A stretch of 64,000 bases of DNA from an uncultured Pirellula sp. GTDB taxonomy: Bacteria; Planctomycetota; Planctomycetia; Pirellulales; Pirellulaceae. The stretch lies in contig CAIOHR010000305.1 in the NCBI GenBank assembly GCA_903858115.1, forward strand, positions 1 through 64,000. The letters run 5' to 3'. Both the position numbers and the translations under genes were made by a program. The notes under the pieces were generated by a model, which did no database searches, was not told the origin of the DNA, and saw only the letters and a program-made list of their open reading frames with translations. Each line of letters starts with the position of its first letter. Position 1 is the first letter of the stretch. Positions 18,601-25,902 of this stretch are shown here, piece by piece.

Positions 18601-18781
18601 TCGGCCCTAGCTCTTCGATTGCGGTCTTCGGAAGTCCCTTTTTCATCGCATCTTCCACTTTTTTCCATCCTTGTGCTCGAGTTTGTTCGGCGGCTTGAAA
18701 ACCAAGCCCCTTGCGGACGATTCCTGCCAAAACCAGGATGCTGAGCGAAACCAAAAAAATTGTTTTTGCCTGCATTTTCAT
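12671..18781 (-). CDS. Alpha-2-macroglobulin family protein, thioester type
   Basis: The 2,036-residue envelope protein begins with a membrane/signal segment (MKMQAKTIFLVSLSILVLAG) and a long helical N-terminal region. MG-type beta domains follow ('RSIYRPGQTIQYKGI', then 'KFEVKLEPPTES'). A Gly/Met/Ala-rich linker occupies about residues 1195-1280. Next come the bait/A2M region ('NETAFFFPHVVANKDGSYEM'), then YPHDCSEQTFNRLYANSL, which holds the CxEQ thioester, and an alpha-alpha toroid. A terminal receptor-like domain has 'FFIDYLPKGTYVFEYSVRV'. Bacterial homologues trap proteases in the periplasm or at the surface. No pbpC gene, the usual partner, is nearby. I start it at ATG 18781 because TAGGAGAATCGCA precedes it; the frame runs open to 18826. 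Confidence 0.92.
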   Translation of the reverse strand: MKMQAKTIFLVSLSILVLAGIVRKGLGFQAAEQTRAQGWKKVEDAMKKGLPKTAIEELGPIIASALSEKQYAEAIKGIGQRVILESQIEGRLPEEHIRRLQAEIDEAPPEMLPVLNTLQAHFYWNYFQQNRWRFGQRTATSAPPSDDFTTWDLKRLFQEIDAFYSKALASEAQLRAISIDTYSALLSKGSLPDTYRPTLFDFVAHEALDFYSSGEQAGAKSQDAFEIEASSAALGTTQDFLAWNPQSTDKESAKLKTITLLQKLLRMHADDQDRSALLDAELRRLQYCHAEAVGEEKRDRYVAALKAFAERESRHELSAIARHRWATLLMEKEHRVEAREIAKQGANAFPESVGGKLCFNLIAEIEAKSVGIVTERVWSDKLSSIRVSYRNINQVFFRLHSVNWRERIKQQNGNAPSYPQPADRDRFRSQKPEATWSAELPATEDFNTATEDVSVPAGLKPGFYFLQASAREDFADKDNMNQVAMVWVSNLAMILDQSWNAERLEGFILDNQSGSPVSGAKVTGFFTDNNNRSISEQSTTTNKDGRFSFGGQNRSLLLLAEHNGNALGVRDSLYINTRQQPPPVQVQYVLFSDRSIYRPGQTIQYKGICLFADTEANKYNTVAEHKVSIAFRDINGNEIANQTLVSNDFGSFSGTFNAPRDRGTGHMTITVNNMSSVAVQVEEYKRPKFEVKLEPPTESPKLNDSVTLTGIATSYTGVPIGNAKVRYHVTRAVRWPIWFSSCFPWRMPINPGGAQEITHGNATTDAEGKFTITFVARPDRSIPEEDTPSFDYQITADVTDTTGETRSAESSISAGYVAMQADVATQEWLTTEKPIEFKIATTTLNGKPLPAKGTLKVMRLKEPQRVIRPDILGSSMQPMPRRGGRGRSMGPGAIRPSESPDPSNIASWESDGDMSTTEFDYAADAERKLPIDLKRGVYRAVVETQDRFGKPVKAVVNFKVIDPKESKLGIKIPHFLNAEDWSLEPGEKLKAVWGTGYDSGRAFVELSHHGKMLQSFWTKSEVTQLIIEEPITEEMRGGLTLRILFVKENRSYIENRQIAVPWTNKELKLRWERFVSKLEPGSKEKFKLIVEGPKATKAITEVVAAMYDASLDAYLPHPWLQRFSVFRANYGYSNWTFQNFPEYLMHVSGNFDSKRKPVTFSYRDFPPSFGMNVRMFGRGAPGAGGPGGYGGMGGEGGMMMRSNMSLAESAPMAAMADAAGGMGGMGTAGGDAGYGGSMAFAKAVAPGDSMGSAPPQGGTSKVDLGSVSPRKNLNETAFFFPHVVANKDGSYEMEFVIPEALTSWRVMAFAHDKELRSGYIEDKVVTSKELMVQPNPPRFLREGDVLEFSVKVSNTSTQSQAGKVALKLFDAINEGSKDKEFGNSNVEQPFQLGPNESKSFTWKLTVPDGSYPIIYRAIGGTERVSDGEEGMLPVLSKRVLVTESLPLPIRGKTTKEFEFKKLLDSAKSVSLKHESLTVQMVSQPAWYAVLALPYLMEYPHDCSEQTFNRLYANSLAQHIAKSDPKIKRVFDTWRSYQPDALKSPLEKNQDLKSVMIEETPWLINAQSESQSRKNIALLFDENRLASESARAMQRLMEMQRENGMWPWFPGGPDNEYLSLYIATGFGRMRHLGVQVDMSAAIRALERLDAWMHDQYGKIMANSKDPEANHLSSTIALYLYGRSFFLKDQPIGEQYRVAIQYWQRQAKNHWLSLPRQCQAQVAIGLHRMDETETPTAILKSIVEFSSNNEEMGMFWRDQERSWWWYHAPIETQAMMIEALDEVAKDSKAVEDCKVWLLKQKQTQDWKTTKSTADAVYALLLRGDKMLSSEELVEVQLAGTTIQPEKVEAGTGFYEQKFLRGEVKPEFGKIKVTKQSAGVSWGAVHWQYLEDVSKVTPYEGTPLTLEKQIYTKSQTKAGAELTRLAGPVQIGDELVCRIVLKTDRDMEYVHLKDHRGSGTEPVSVLSQYRYQDGLAYYESTRDTASHFFIDYLPKGTYVFEYSVRVQHAGKYPTGLATIQCMYAPEFNSHSESVLLEVK

Positions 18782-19117
18782 TGCGATTCTCCTACGCGAC
18801 AGTTCCAGCACCGAGGCTTGAAACAATGAGGTCTATCCCCACTAAGGGTAACAGAAAAACGAACGAACGTCTCGTTTATTAAGAAACGCCCCCGATTTAG
18901 GAAGCGTATTTTAAAGTGTATTTTGGTCGCACGAAAAGAGAAGGACCACGCCTCATGAAGCCAGTACTTGTCGAGCCAACAAAAGTAGTGTTAGACACAT
19001 TCCATGTCCCGTTCGCCTAGAATCCCGGCAAATGTCCTTGAGCGGACGGCACGACGGAGCGTGCCACACTTTTGTCGCCTGTGTACATATCGACGCGACA
19101 GGCATCACCGACATTGA
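18782..19117. other. Intergenic region with a 6-bp hairpin
   Basis: No gene is evident. GGCACG (19048-19053) and CGTGCC (19060-19065) form an inverted repeat with a 6-base loop. The region separates two minus-strand genes and probably contains the promoter of the alpha-2-macroglobulin gene. Confidence 0.5.
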
Positions 19118-20197
19118 CTACAGATACTGTTGATGTCCGAGTTCAGCTAGTTGCTTCACCACCTCGCGCACCCTTTCCTCTTCTTCCTTCGGTGCTACTA
19201 ATGTGGCATCGGGCGTGTGAACAACGATCGTATCTTTCATGCCTATTGTCACGATCAAGTGATCCGATTCGCTGCGAATGATCATGTTCTCCGAATCGAT
19301 GGCCAGATAAGGTCCATCGACGGCATTCCCATTCTCGTCAGGTTTGATCAATCGAGCGATCGCTTGCCAGCTTCCCACGTCGTCCCACGAGTAAGGAGCT
19401 TCGATTACAGCCACATTCTTGAATCGTTCCATCACCGCGAAGTCGATCGATTTGCCTTTGATCTTTTCAAAGTGCTCAATAAATGTTTTTTGGAAGTCGG
19501 TGGTTCCAATACCTTTGGCAATGTTCTGGATATGAACGCTCATTTCAGGTTCGAATTGCTCCAAAGCCTCGAGAATCGTCGATGCTTTCCATAGAAAGAT
19601 GCCGCTATTCCAATAGAACGTTCCCGCCTCGACGTACTCTTCTGCTGTTTTACGGTCTGGCTTCTCACGAAATCGCTCCACACCGAATGCCGCAATGCCG
19701 GGTTCGCCTGCGATGGCTTCCCCGCGTTGTATATAACCAAAGGATTCAGCAGCGTAACTGGGACGAATTCCGAATGTAACGATGCGTGTGGGATCCTCTT
19801 CGATCAACTTAACACCGGCTCGAACGGCCCGATGAAACTCCGATCGAGGTTCAATCACATGGTCCGAAGGCATGACAATCATGATGCCATCTTTGTCAGC
19901 TGCCTGGACCAAAGATGCCGCCACACCAATACACGGTGCCGTATCTCGCTTGTACGGCTCGCCCACGATGTGCTCCAACGGCAGGTCCGGCAATTGCGTG
20001 ACCACAGCATCGGTCAATTGTTGGTTCGTCAAAACAAGAACACGTTCACTCGATACGAGACCATTCAATCGATCGAATGTCGTTTGCAACATCGTCCTAG
20101 GGCTACCCATCTTGAGCAATTGCTTGGGTTTGATCTGTCGGCTCGCAGGCCAAAACCTAGTACCTGACCCACCCGCCATGATCACTGCATGCAACAT
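19118..20197 (-). CDS. manC: Mannose-1-phosphate guanylyltransferase
   Basis: The 359-residue nucleotidyltransferase makes GDP-mannose from GTP and mannose-1-phosphate for glycan synthesis. The N-terminal MAGGSGTRFWPASRQIKPKQ is the type II GMP signature, followed by FGIRPSYAAESFGYIQRG and 'FREKPDRKTAEEYVEAG' with YWNSGIFLWKAS. These match the single-domain GMPP form without the fused phosphomannose isomerase cupin. The length fits that class. It is followed downstream on the same strand, after about 57 bases, by no further gene of the set; upstream lies another sugar-nucleotide enzyme (20255-21646), so the pair forms a small activated-sugar group. No polysaccharide assembly genes are nearby. 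Confidence 0.93.
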   Translation of the reverse strand: MLHAVIMAGGSGTRFWPASRQIKPKQLLKMGSPRTMLQTTFDRLNGLVSSERVLVLTNQQLTDAVVTQLPDLPLEHIVGEPYKRDTAPCIGVAASLVQAADKDGIMIVMPSDHVIEPRSEFHRAVRAGVKLIEEDPTRIVTFGIRPSYAAESFGYIQRGEAIAGEPGIAAFGVERFREKPDRKTAEEYVEAGTFYWNSGIFLWKASTILEALEQFEPEMSVHIQNIAKGIGTTDFQKTFIEHFEKIKGKSIDFAVMERFKNVAVIEAPYSWDDVGSWQAIARLIKPDENGNAVDGPYLAIDSENMIIRSESDHLIVTIGMKDTIVVHTPDATLVAPKEEEERVREVVKQLAELGHQQYL

Positions 20198-20254
20198 GTA
20201 GCTAGCCTCATTTCTATTGATAAATACCTCGTCGTAGTTGGAGACTACGCCCGT

Positions 20255-21646
20255 CTAAGCAAAGTAAGTATTCGATTGAATCTTGCTCGGCGACTGGATT
20301 TTCGTTTTTACATCTTCGGCGTCCAGTGCCCATAGCGGATTTATTTCGACGAAGCATGCATCATCTGATTCAACTCCAGCAGCAGCCAACCACCGCTTGA
20401 ACCGATTGCTGATGGCCAATCGAGAGAAAGTAGGTGTATCTGTCGCAGCCCCCTCCGCATTCTTCACGGGAGCAAAGACTTCCGCTGAATCCCCCTCAAC
20501 GACCAACGCTCGCGCTGCACGAGGCAATAGATCAAAAACGAATCGCTCAAACTTGATGGCGTTCGGAGAAGCTGGCTTAATATTCGAGCCCGATGTGTCG
20601 ATGAAAGATACCGCTTTGCTGGCTCGATGAAACGGCAACGCGTTGTCATCCAAGCAACAATTTTCTAAAAATTGTCGATCCAAAACATGGACTGCGATGT
20701 TGCCCGCCCAGAGTTGCAGGCTTCCATCCGGGTTCTGCAGCTCCGCAACTTCATCCGGTAGATCGCTATATTCAATGATCTGCGTTTTGCCATCGATCGA
20801 AACAACATTGCCAACCTTTTCCTTCGCAAATCGTTTTTGAACCACTTGGGTTGTCATCTGCGAACCGCGATGGAGATGATGCCCAATCAACGTTGGGTCG
20901 CATGCGGTCACCAATGGATTATCCACTTGCGCATAAAAGAAATGTTCGATGCCGCGTTCCGCACAGGTGTGAAGCAGACCATGCTGTGAAAGCGCCTTGA
21001 CAATGCCTCCATGGCCGTCCGGGCTCATGGCTATCCGATGAGTCGATTCCAAGAGCACCGCGCCGGTGCTTGCATCGATCGCTGGCATTGTTCCTTGTTG
21101 AAAGATCGTAATCTGATCATTGCGAAGGCCTAGATTGTTGTGGGCTGCGAAAAACTCTTTGGTTTGTTTGTCCGTCGCTGGACTGGTCATAATCAAGAGT
21201 GGAATCTCCACTGCATACTTCTTCATCGCTCCACGCAGCGAATCAACATGCATGGCAAAGAGCGTTCGATTCGATACCGGGCCGATGCGAAACATCCCCT
21301 TGGGAAGATCGAAACCAAGTCGCGTTCCTTGTCCTCCCGCCACCAAAATCATGGCGACTTTGCCAGCTCGGAGTGCATCTTCTCCGATCGTTTTGGCGTG
21401 CCGATGCGCAGCGACTTCTTCCAGTCGAACAGCATCCGGTGGCTTGGCATGCAAAGCCAATTGCTTCCAGTCCGTCCCTTTGTCGTTGCCGAGAAACAGT
21501 CTTCGAAGTTCATCGAAGTCGATCGACTGAATATCCTTGACCAACAGATTTCGCTCGACTGGATTGAGCGAGTTCCAATGGCCAATCAAATGCGATTGGC
21601 CATGTTTTTCCAGTAACGGTTTCAGGGAGTCGAAAGCATCCTGCAT
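20255..21646 (-). CDS. UDP-sugar pyrophosphorylase (UDPGP family)
   Basis: The 463-residue enzyme has LVAGGQGTRLGFDLPKGMF, the UDPGP-family nucleotide-binding loop seen in UDP-N-acetylhexosamine and UDP-glucose pyrophosphorylases. 'FFYAQVDNPLVTACDPTLIG' and 'KFERFVFDLLPRAARALVV' further support the eukaryote-like UAP1/AGX branch over GalU. It would form UDP-GlcNAc or a related UDP-sugar from UTP and the sugar-1-phosphate; exact sugar specificity is not readable. The start at ATG 21646 has AGGAACC upstream. The frame continues open to 21793, but that part overlaps the FKBP gene. The 32-base gap to the FKBP gene suggests one transcript. Confidence 0.88.
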   Translation of the reverse strand: MQDAFDSLKPLLEKHGQSHLIGHWNSLNPVERNLLVKDIQSIDFDELRRLFLGNDKGTDWKQLALHAKPPDAVRLEEVAAHRHAKTIGEDALRAGKVAMILVAGGQGTRLGFDLPKGMFRIGPVSNRTLFAMHVDSLRGAMKKYAVEIPLLIMTSPATDKQTKEFFAAHNNLGLRNDQITIFQQGTMPAIDASTGAVLLESTHRIAMSPDGHGGIVKALSQHGLLHTCAERGIEHFFYAQVDNPLVTACDPTLIGHHLHRGSQMTTQVVQKRFAKEKVGNVVSIDGKTQIIEYSDLPDEVAELQNPDGSLQLWAGNIAVHVLDRQFLENCCLDDNALPFHRASKAVSFIDTSGSNIKPASPNAIKFERFVFDLLPRAARALVVEGDSAEVFAPVKNAEGAATDTPTFSRLAISNRFKRWLAAAGVESDDACFVEINPLWALDAEDVKTKIQSPSKIQSNTYFA

Positions 21647-21678
21647 TATTGGTTCCTGATTCGAGCGATACTTTTCTA

Positions 21679-22419
21679 TTACTTCGAAACGTCCAACAGT
21701 TCCAATTGGAAAATGAGTGCTTCGTTCGGACCGATTGCTGGTGGTGAGCCTCGTTCGCCGTAGCCGAGTCCCGGTGGAATCGTAACGACCCACTTATCAC
21801 CGACCTTCATGCGTTGAAGCGCTTCGGCAAATCCAGGAACAACTCCTTGCACTGGAAACTTTGCAGGTTCATTACGTTGGATCGACGAATCGAAGATCTC
21901 TCCTTGGATGGTCTTTCCTTCGTAGTGAACAGTCACGGTGTCGGTTAGAGTCGGTTGCTTGCCTGTGCCAGCCGCGACCACTTGGTATTGCAGCCCCGAA
22001 CGTGTGGTTTGAACGCCGTCTTTCTTCTTGTTCTCTTCAAGGTATCTGTTGGCGCTATCGAGATTTGCTTTGGCCAGCTCAAGCATTTTCTTTTGGATCA
22101 TCGTGTTCAATGTGTTCACGACCGAATCCATTTCTGCATCGGAAAGCTTCGCCTTTTTCTTGGAAAGAGCGTCCACAAGACCGGCGACGAATTCCTTGGT
22201 GTCGATATCTTGCTCGGTAAACCGTCGGCCAGCCAATCCGCTGCCGAAATCGAAACCAAAGAAGTAGCTAATATTTTGTTTCGAAGCACTTGCTCCCGGA
22301 CCGGTACCCGGAATGATCGGAGCGGGTGCTTGCGTTTGCCCCTTCACTGGCTCTTGCGAGTGAACTAGCGTCCCCATCGAAGCGATGGCAAGGAATAGGG
22401 CCTTGGATTTCCAACACAT
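21679..22419 (-). CDS. FKBP-type peptidyl-prolyl isomerase (FkpA/Mip-like)
   Basis: The 246-residue exported isomerase has a signal peptide (about 1-21, LFLAIASMGTLVHSQ), a helical dimerisation region (about 50-135) and an FKBP domain. The domain shows TVTVHYEGKTIQGEIFDSS, VVPGFAEALQRMKVGDKW and IPPGLGYGERG with a closing 'LIFQLELLDV'. The FKBP_N plus FKBP_C layout is that of Mip/FkpA, which help fold envelope proteins. Length and domain order are standard. The gene is first in a minus-strand run with the two sugar-nucleotide enzymes. Upstream about 180 bases separate it from a divergent dehydrogenase gene, so that spacer holds both promoters. Confidence 0.93.
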   Translation of the reverse strand: MCWKSKALFLAIASMGTLVHSQEPVKGQTQAPAPIIPGTGPGASASKQNISYFFGFDFGSGLAGRRFTEQDIDTKEFVAGLVDALSKKKAKLSDAEMDSVVNTLNTMIQKKMLELAKANLDSANRYLEENKKKDGVQTTRSGLQYQVVAAGTGKQPTLTDTVTVHYEGKTIQGEIFDSSIQRNEPAKFPVQGVVPGFAEALQRMKVGDKWVVTIPPGLGYGERGSPPAIGPNEALIFQLELLDVSK

Positions 22420-22599
22420 AACAATACTTTCCTAAATTAAAATCTGTTTCAAAACGAACTAGGGGACGCGGCCAGAACCGGTACAATCTATCCTGTCACC
22501 GGAGACTACCCAACATCCTAGCCGGATCAAAGGCCATTTTCTGCCCCGAAACCTCCATTCCCCTATTTTTAATTCTCCCAGCCAATAGGATCATCCTCA

Positions 22600-23637
22600 G
22601 TGAAAGCTTTGCTGCTCCAGGAATACAAGAAACTCATCGTTGCCGATCTGCCCGAACCCGAATGTGGCCCTGAAGATCTCAAAGTCCAAGTGAAAGCGTG
22701 CGGAATCTGCGGCAGCGATGTTCATGGATTCGATGGCAGCTCCGGACGCCGCATCCCCCCATTGGTCATGGGACACGAAGCGGCAGGCATTGTAACGGGG
22801 ATTGGTCCTCAAGTGACACAGTTCGCCGTCGGCGATCGCGTGACCTTTGACTCAACCGTTTCCTGCGGCAAATGCCACTATTGCAAAGCCGGCTCGATCA
22901 ATCTTTGCGAAAACCGTCAAGTTCTCGGGGTATCCTGCAACGAGTTCCGTCGCCAAGGTGCCTTTGCACAGTACGTCACCGTTCCTCAGCGAATCGCTTA
23001 CAAAATCCCAGACAACCTACCCTTCGAACATGCAGCCATGATCGAGGCCGTCTCGATCGCGGTCCACGCTACCAATCGTACGCCAAAACATCTTGGCGGT
23101 TCCGTCGTCGTCGTCGGGGCCGGGATGATCGGATTGCTATGCATTCAAACATTGAAATACGCGGGCTTCTCCAAAGTAATCGCTGTGGATCTGGAAGAAG
23201 AAAAGCTTGAGCTAGCAAAAACACTCGGAGCGACTCACACGATTAACGCACGAAGCAACGATGTCGTCGCCAAAGTCATGGAGCTCACCAACGGTCGCGG
23301 TGCGGATGCTAGCATGGAAGTCGTGGGAGCCAAGCCGACAGTGAACACTTGCTTTCAAGTGGTAAAGCGCGGCGGATCCGTAACGCTCGTTGGAAATTTG
23401 GCACCGACCGTGGATTTGCCATTGCAAACGGTTGTGACTCGCGAGCTTTCTGTCTATGGATCCTGTGCTTCCAATGGCGAGATACCTCAGTGCATCGAGT
23501 TGCTTTCTTCTGGAGCAATACAAGTTCGTCCCCTAATCACCGCCACAGCGAAACTGGATGAGACAGCGAATTGGTTTGATAGACTCTACGCTGGCGAAAA
23601 GGGGGCGATGAAGGTTATCGTCCAACCAAACGGATAA
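22600..23637 (+). CDS. Zinc-dependent alcohol/polyol dehydrogenase
   Basis: The 345-residue medium-chain dehydrogenase has the catalytic zinc site 'ACGICGSDVHGF' with MGHEAAGIV. The structural zinc site has four cysteines in 'SCGKCHYCKAGSINLCENR'. The Rossmann fold has VVVGAGMIGLLCIQ, and the acidic residue in AVDLEEEK suggests NAD(H) preference. Sequence style is close to sorbitol and threonine dehydrogenases; the true substrate is unknown. The start is GTG 22600. The ATP-grasp-like gene follows after 15 bases, suggesting an operon. The 5' side faces the FKBP gene divergently. Confidence 0.9.
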   Translation: MKALLLQEYKKLIVADLPEPECGPEDLKVQVKACGICGSDVHGFDGSSGRRIPPLVMGHEAAGIVTGIGPQVTQFAVGDRVTFDSTVSCGKCHYCKAGSINLCENRQVLGVSCNEFRRQGAFAQYVTVPQRIAYKIPDNLPFEHAAMIEAVSIAVHATNRTPKHLGGSVVVVGAGMIGLLCIQTLKYAGFSKVIAVDLEEEKLELAKTLGATHTINARSNDVVAKVMELTNGRGADASMEVVGAKPTVNTCFQVVKRGGSVTLVGNLAPTVDLPLQTVVTRELSVYGSCASNGEIPQCIELLSSGAIQVRPLITATAKLDETANWFDRLYAGEKGAMKVIVQPNG

Positions 23638-23652
23638 GCGTCTGCATCGAAC

Positions 23653-24438
23653 ATGAAAGTATTTGTCCATCAGGTCAAACTGGACTCGCCTTACTACTTG
23701 GCGATTCAAAACACCATGCATTGGTTTTGGGAAAGAGGCTACGAACTCGTTCCCTTCAGTGTCCAGGAAGTGCAGGAGGGTGCTGTTGAAGCAATAGTCC
23801 GCAGTTCGCCTAACGATTCAATCGTACGCGCCGTTCCCGAAGTGCTTCGATTGTTGCTCAAAAAGCTGGGCCGACCGGAGCCACCACTCTTTGACCTGCC
23901 AGCCTCCTTAACGCCATGGATCGGTCGTTTCACCTGGGAAACGACATTGGGCCAAGTGCGCGAACAAGTCGACTCAGAAATTTCCTTCAATCCCTTTCAT
24001 ATTCGCCCCTTAGATCATCGTCGTTTGTTCAAAGGAACGGTCGTTTACGGTTTGCGAGATTTGATCCCTTCGGCATCGCTCGCAGATCAAACCCCTGTTC
24101 TAGCGCAACAGAAAGTGGAGTTCAAATCGGAATGGCGGGCGTTCGTGCTGCGGGATAAGATTTTGCACGTCGCTCATGTGAAGGGGGATCCGCTTTTGTT
24201 TCCGGATCGAGATGCGATGATCGCGGCGTCGGAGGCATACACCGAACGGCCCATCGCGTTTGGAATGGACTGGGGGATCACTCCCGCTGGGCAAACGATG
24301 CTGATTGAGGTCAATGATGGCTATTCGCTTGGAAACTATGGAATGCATGGAATGATGCATACCGCGATGATCGAAGCACGCTGGCGTGAACTTATGGATT
24401 TACCCGACAATGGAATCGGCGAGTGCTTCACACGGTGA
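23653..24438 (+). CDS. ATP-grasp-like protein
   Basis: The 261-residue protein has a C-terminal half with features of small ATP-grasp ligases: 'QQKVEFKSEWRAFVLRDKIL' with a lysine/arginine cluster, then 'DWGITPAGQTMLIEVNDGYS' with the acidic Glu-Val-Asn metal-binding motif. The N-terminal half (YLAIQNTMHWFWERGYELVP) resembles the partner domain of DUF4343-type proteins. These enzymes join a carboxylate to an amine using ATP, and many act in peptide modification. No precursor peptide or export gene is next to it. It follows the dehydrogenase gene by 15 bases. The assignment is moderate; the specific product is unknown. Confidence 0.65.
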   Translation: MKVFVHQVKLDSPYYLAIQNTMHWFWERGYELVPFSVQEVQEGAVEAIVRSSPNDSIVRAVPEVLRLLLKKLGRPEPPLFDLPASLTPWIGRFTWETTLGQVREQVDSEISFNPFHIRPLDHRRLFKGTVVYGLRDLIPSASLADQTPVLAQQKVEFKSEWRAFVLRDKILHVAHVKGDPLLFPDRDAMIAASEAYTERPIAFGMDWGITPAGQTMLIEVNDGYSLGNYGMHGMMHTAMIEARWRELMDLPDNGIGECFTR

Positions 24439-24518
24439 ACAGGTTGCTTTTTCCACGCTAAGATACTGACTAGAGCGATGCTGACGCAACGCTCTTCCTC
24501 ACAAGAAACGACTCCACG

Positions 24519-25871
24519 ATGTCACAAGATTCCGCCGGCTCTACACCCGCCAAATCGTTCGCGGAAAGCAATTCGCGAAACAAAGAATCTCTGAAATCGA
24601 CGATTCTTACCGATCGTTCGTTTTGGGGATTAGCTGTTACGCAGTTCCTCGGTGCCTTCAACGACAATCTCTACAAACAGCTCATGCTCTTGATGGCAAT
24701 ACCTGCCATCGGGGCAGACATCAGCGAAGATACCCAAGGTTGGGCGACTACACTCTTTAGCCTGCCGTTTGTTCTGTTCAGCAGCTTTGCAGGATACCTG
24801 TCGGACAAATATAGCAAGAGCGTTATCATCGTACTCTGCAAGTTCGCAGAAATTGTCATCACGCTTTTGGCCGTTACTGCCTTCTTGTCGTATGCTTCGC
24901 TAGAGGATTGGGGGACTTGGACAGTACTCTTCATGATGGGATTGCACAGTACGATGTTTGGGCCAGCCAAATACGGCATTCTCCCAGAGTTGTTTCGCAA
25001 GGACGAGCTTCCCCGTGCCAACGGGCTCATACTCATGTCGACGTTTCTTGCCATCATTCTGGGAGTGGTTACGGCCGGTGTATTAAAGGATCTGCTGGTG
25101 GTCAAAGACGAAGCGGGGAATCCAGACTTTGGACGATTGTGGATCGGATCCGTCGTATGTACTGTGATCGCTATTGTTGGAACATGCACCTCGTTTCTCA
25201 TTCGCAAGACCTCAGCAGCCCAGCCGACGGCGGTCATGTCGCTCGGTGATTTCGGCGTGAGCAAATCGATTCGAAGCTTGTTATGGAATGACAAGCCACT
25301 GCTAGCATCGATTATTGTCTCTAGTATGTTTTATGTGATCGCCGGGGTGGTGATGCCCACCGTGAATGTGCTCGGCAAGAATCAGCTGCGAATAGAGCTG
25401 GACACCCATACAAGTCTGCTGACCGGCGGCTTAGCAATCGGCATCATTATCGGAGCGGTGTTAGCAAACGTCGTTTTGAAGAATGTTCGTCCCGGTAAGC
25501 AAGTGTTGCTTGGTACCATTGGAATGTTCATCACTTTGGTTTTGTTGGGTTTTTGGAAGCCAGGCGGTGCCCATTTGCTTGGATATTGGGGTGCTTTGAT
25601 CGGGTTGATCACGACGGGAATGTTTGCTGCCGTGTTTATTGTTCCGATCCAAGTGTTCATGCAATCGAGGCCACCTGCGGAGACCAAGGGGCGTATGATA
25701 GGCACAATGAACTTTGCAAATTTTGTTGGTATCTTGATTGCGGGCCCGCTTTATCAGTTGTTTCTCATAATAGCGACGTCGATTGGTTGGCCAGTATCGT
25801 CGATGTTCTGGATGCTTGCCGTATTGCTCATCCCCATCGCCATTCGATTTCGTTTACCTACGGTCGCCTAA
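24519..25871 (+). CDS. MFS transporter, LplT-like
   Basis: The 450-residue, roughly twelve-segment protein begins with a polar 30-residue N-terminus and then 'TQFLGAFNDNLYKQLMLLM', typical of the lysophospholipid transporter LplT. Further motifs are GYLSDKYSKSVIIVLCK (MFS motif A), MGLHSTMFGPAKYGILPE and 'RPPAETKGRMIGTMNFAN'. LplT flips lysophospholipids into the cytoplasm for re-acylation by Aas; no acyltransferase is fused or adjacent here. The start at ATG 24519 lacks a strong ribosome-binding site. It ends 31 bases from the convergent M28 peptidase gene. Confidence 0.85.
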   Translation: MSQDSAGSTPAKSFAESNSRNKESLKSTILTDRSFWGLAVTQFLGAFNDNLYKQLMLLMAIPAIGADISEDTQGWATTLFSLPFVLFSSFAGYLSDKYSKSVIIVLCKFAEIVITLLAVTAFLSYASLEDWGTWTVLFMMGLHSTMFGPAKYGILPELFRKDELPRANGLILMSTFLAIILGVVTAGVLKDLLVVKDEAGNPDFGRLWIGSVVCTVIAIVGTCTSFLIRKTSAAQPTAVMSLGDFGVSKSIRSLLWNDKPLLASIIVSSMFYVIAGVVMPTVNVLGKNQLRIELDTHTSLLTGGLAIGIIIGAVLANVVLKNVRPGKQVLLGTIGMFITLVLLGFWKPGGAHLLGYWGALIGLITTGMFAAVFIVPIQVFMQSRPPAETKGRMIGTMNFANFVGILIAGPLYQLFLIIATSIGWPVSSMFWMLAVLLIPIAIRFRLPTVA

Positions 25872-25902
25872 AGACACAGGTGAAACGATGACTTATAAAC
25901 GA

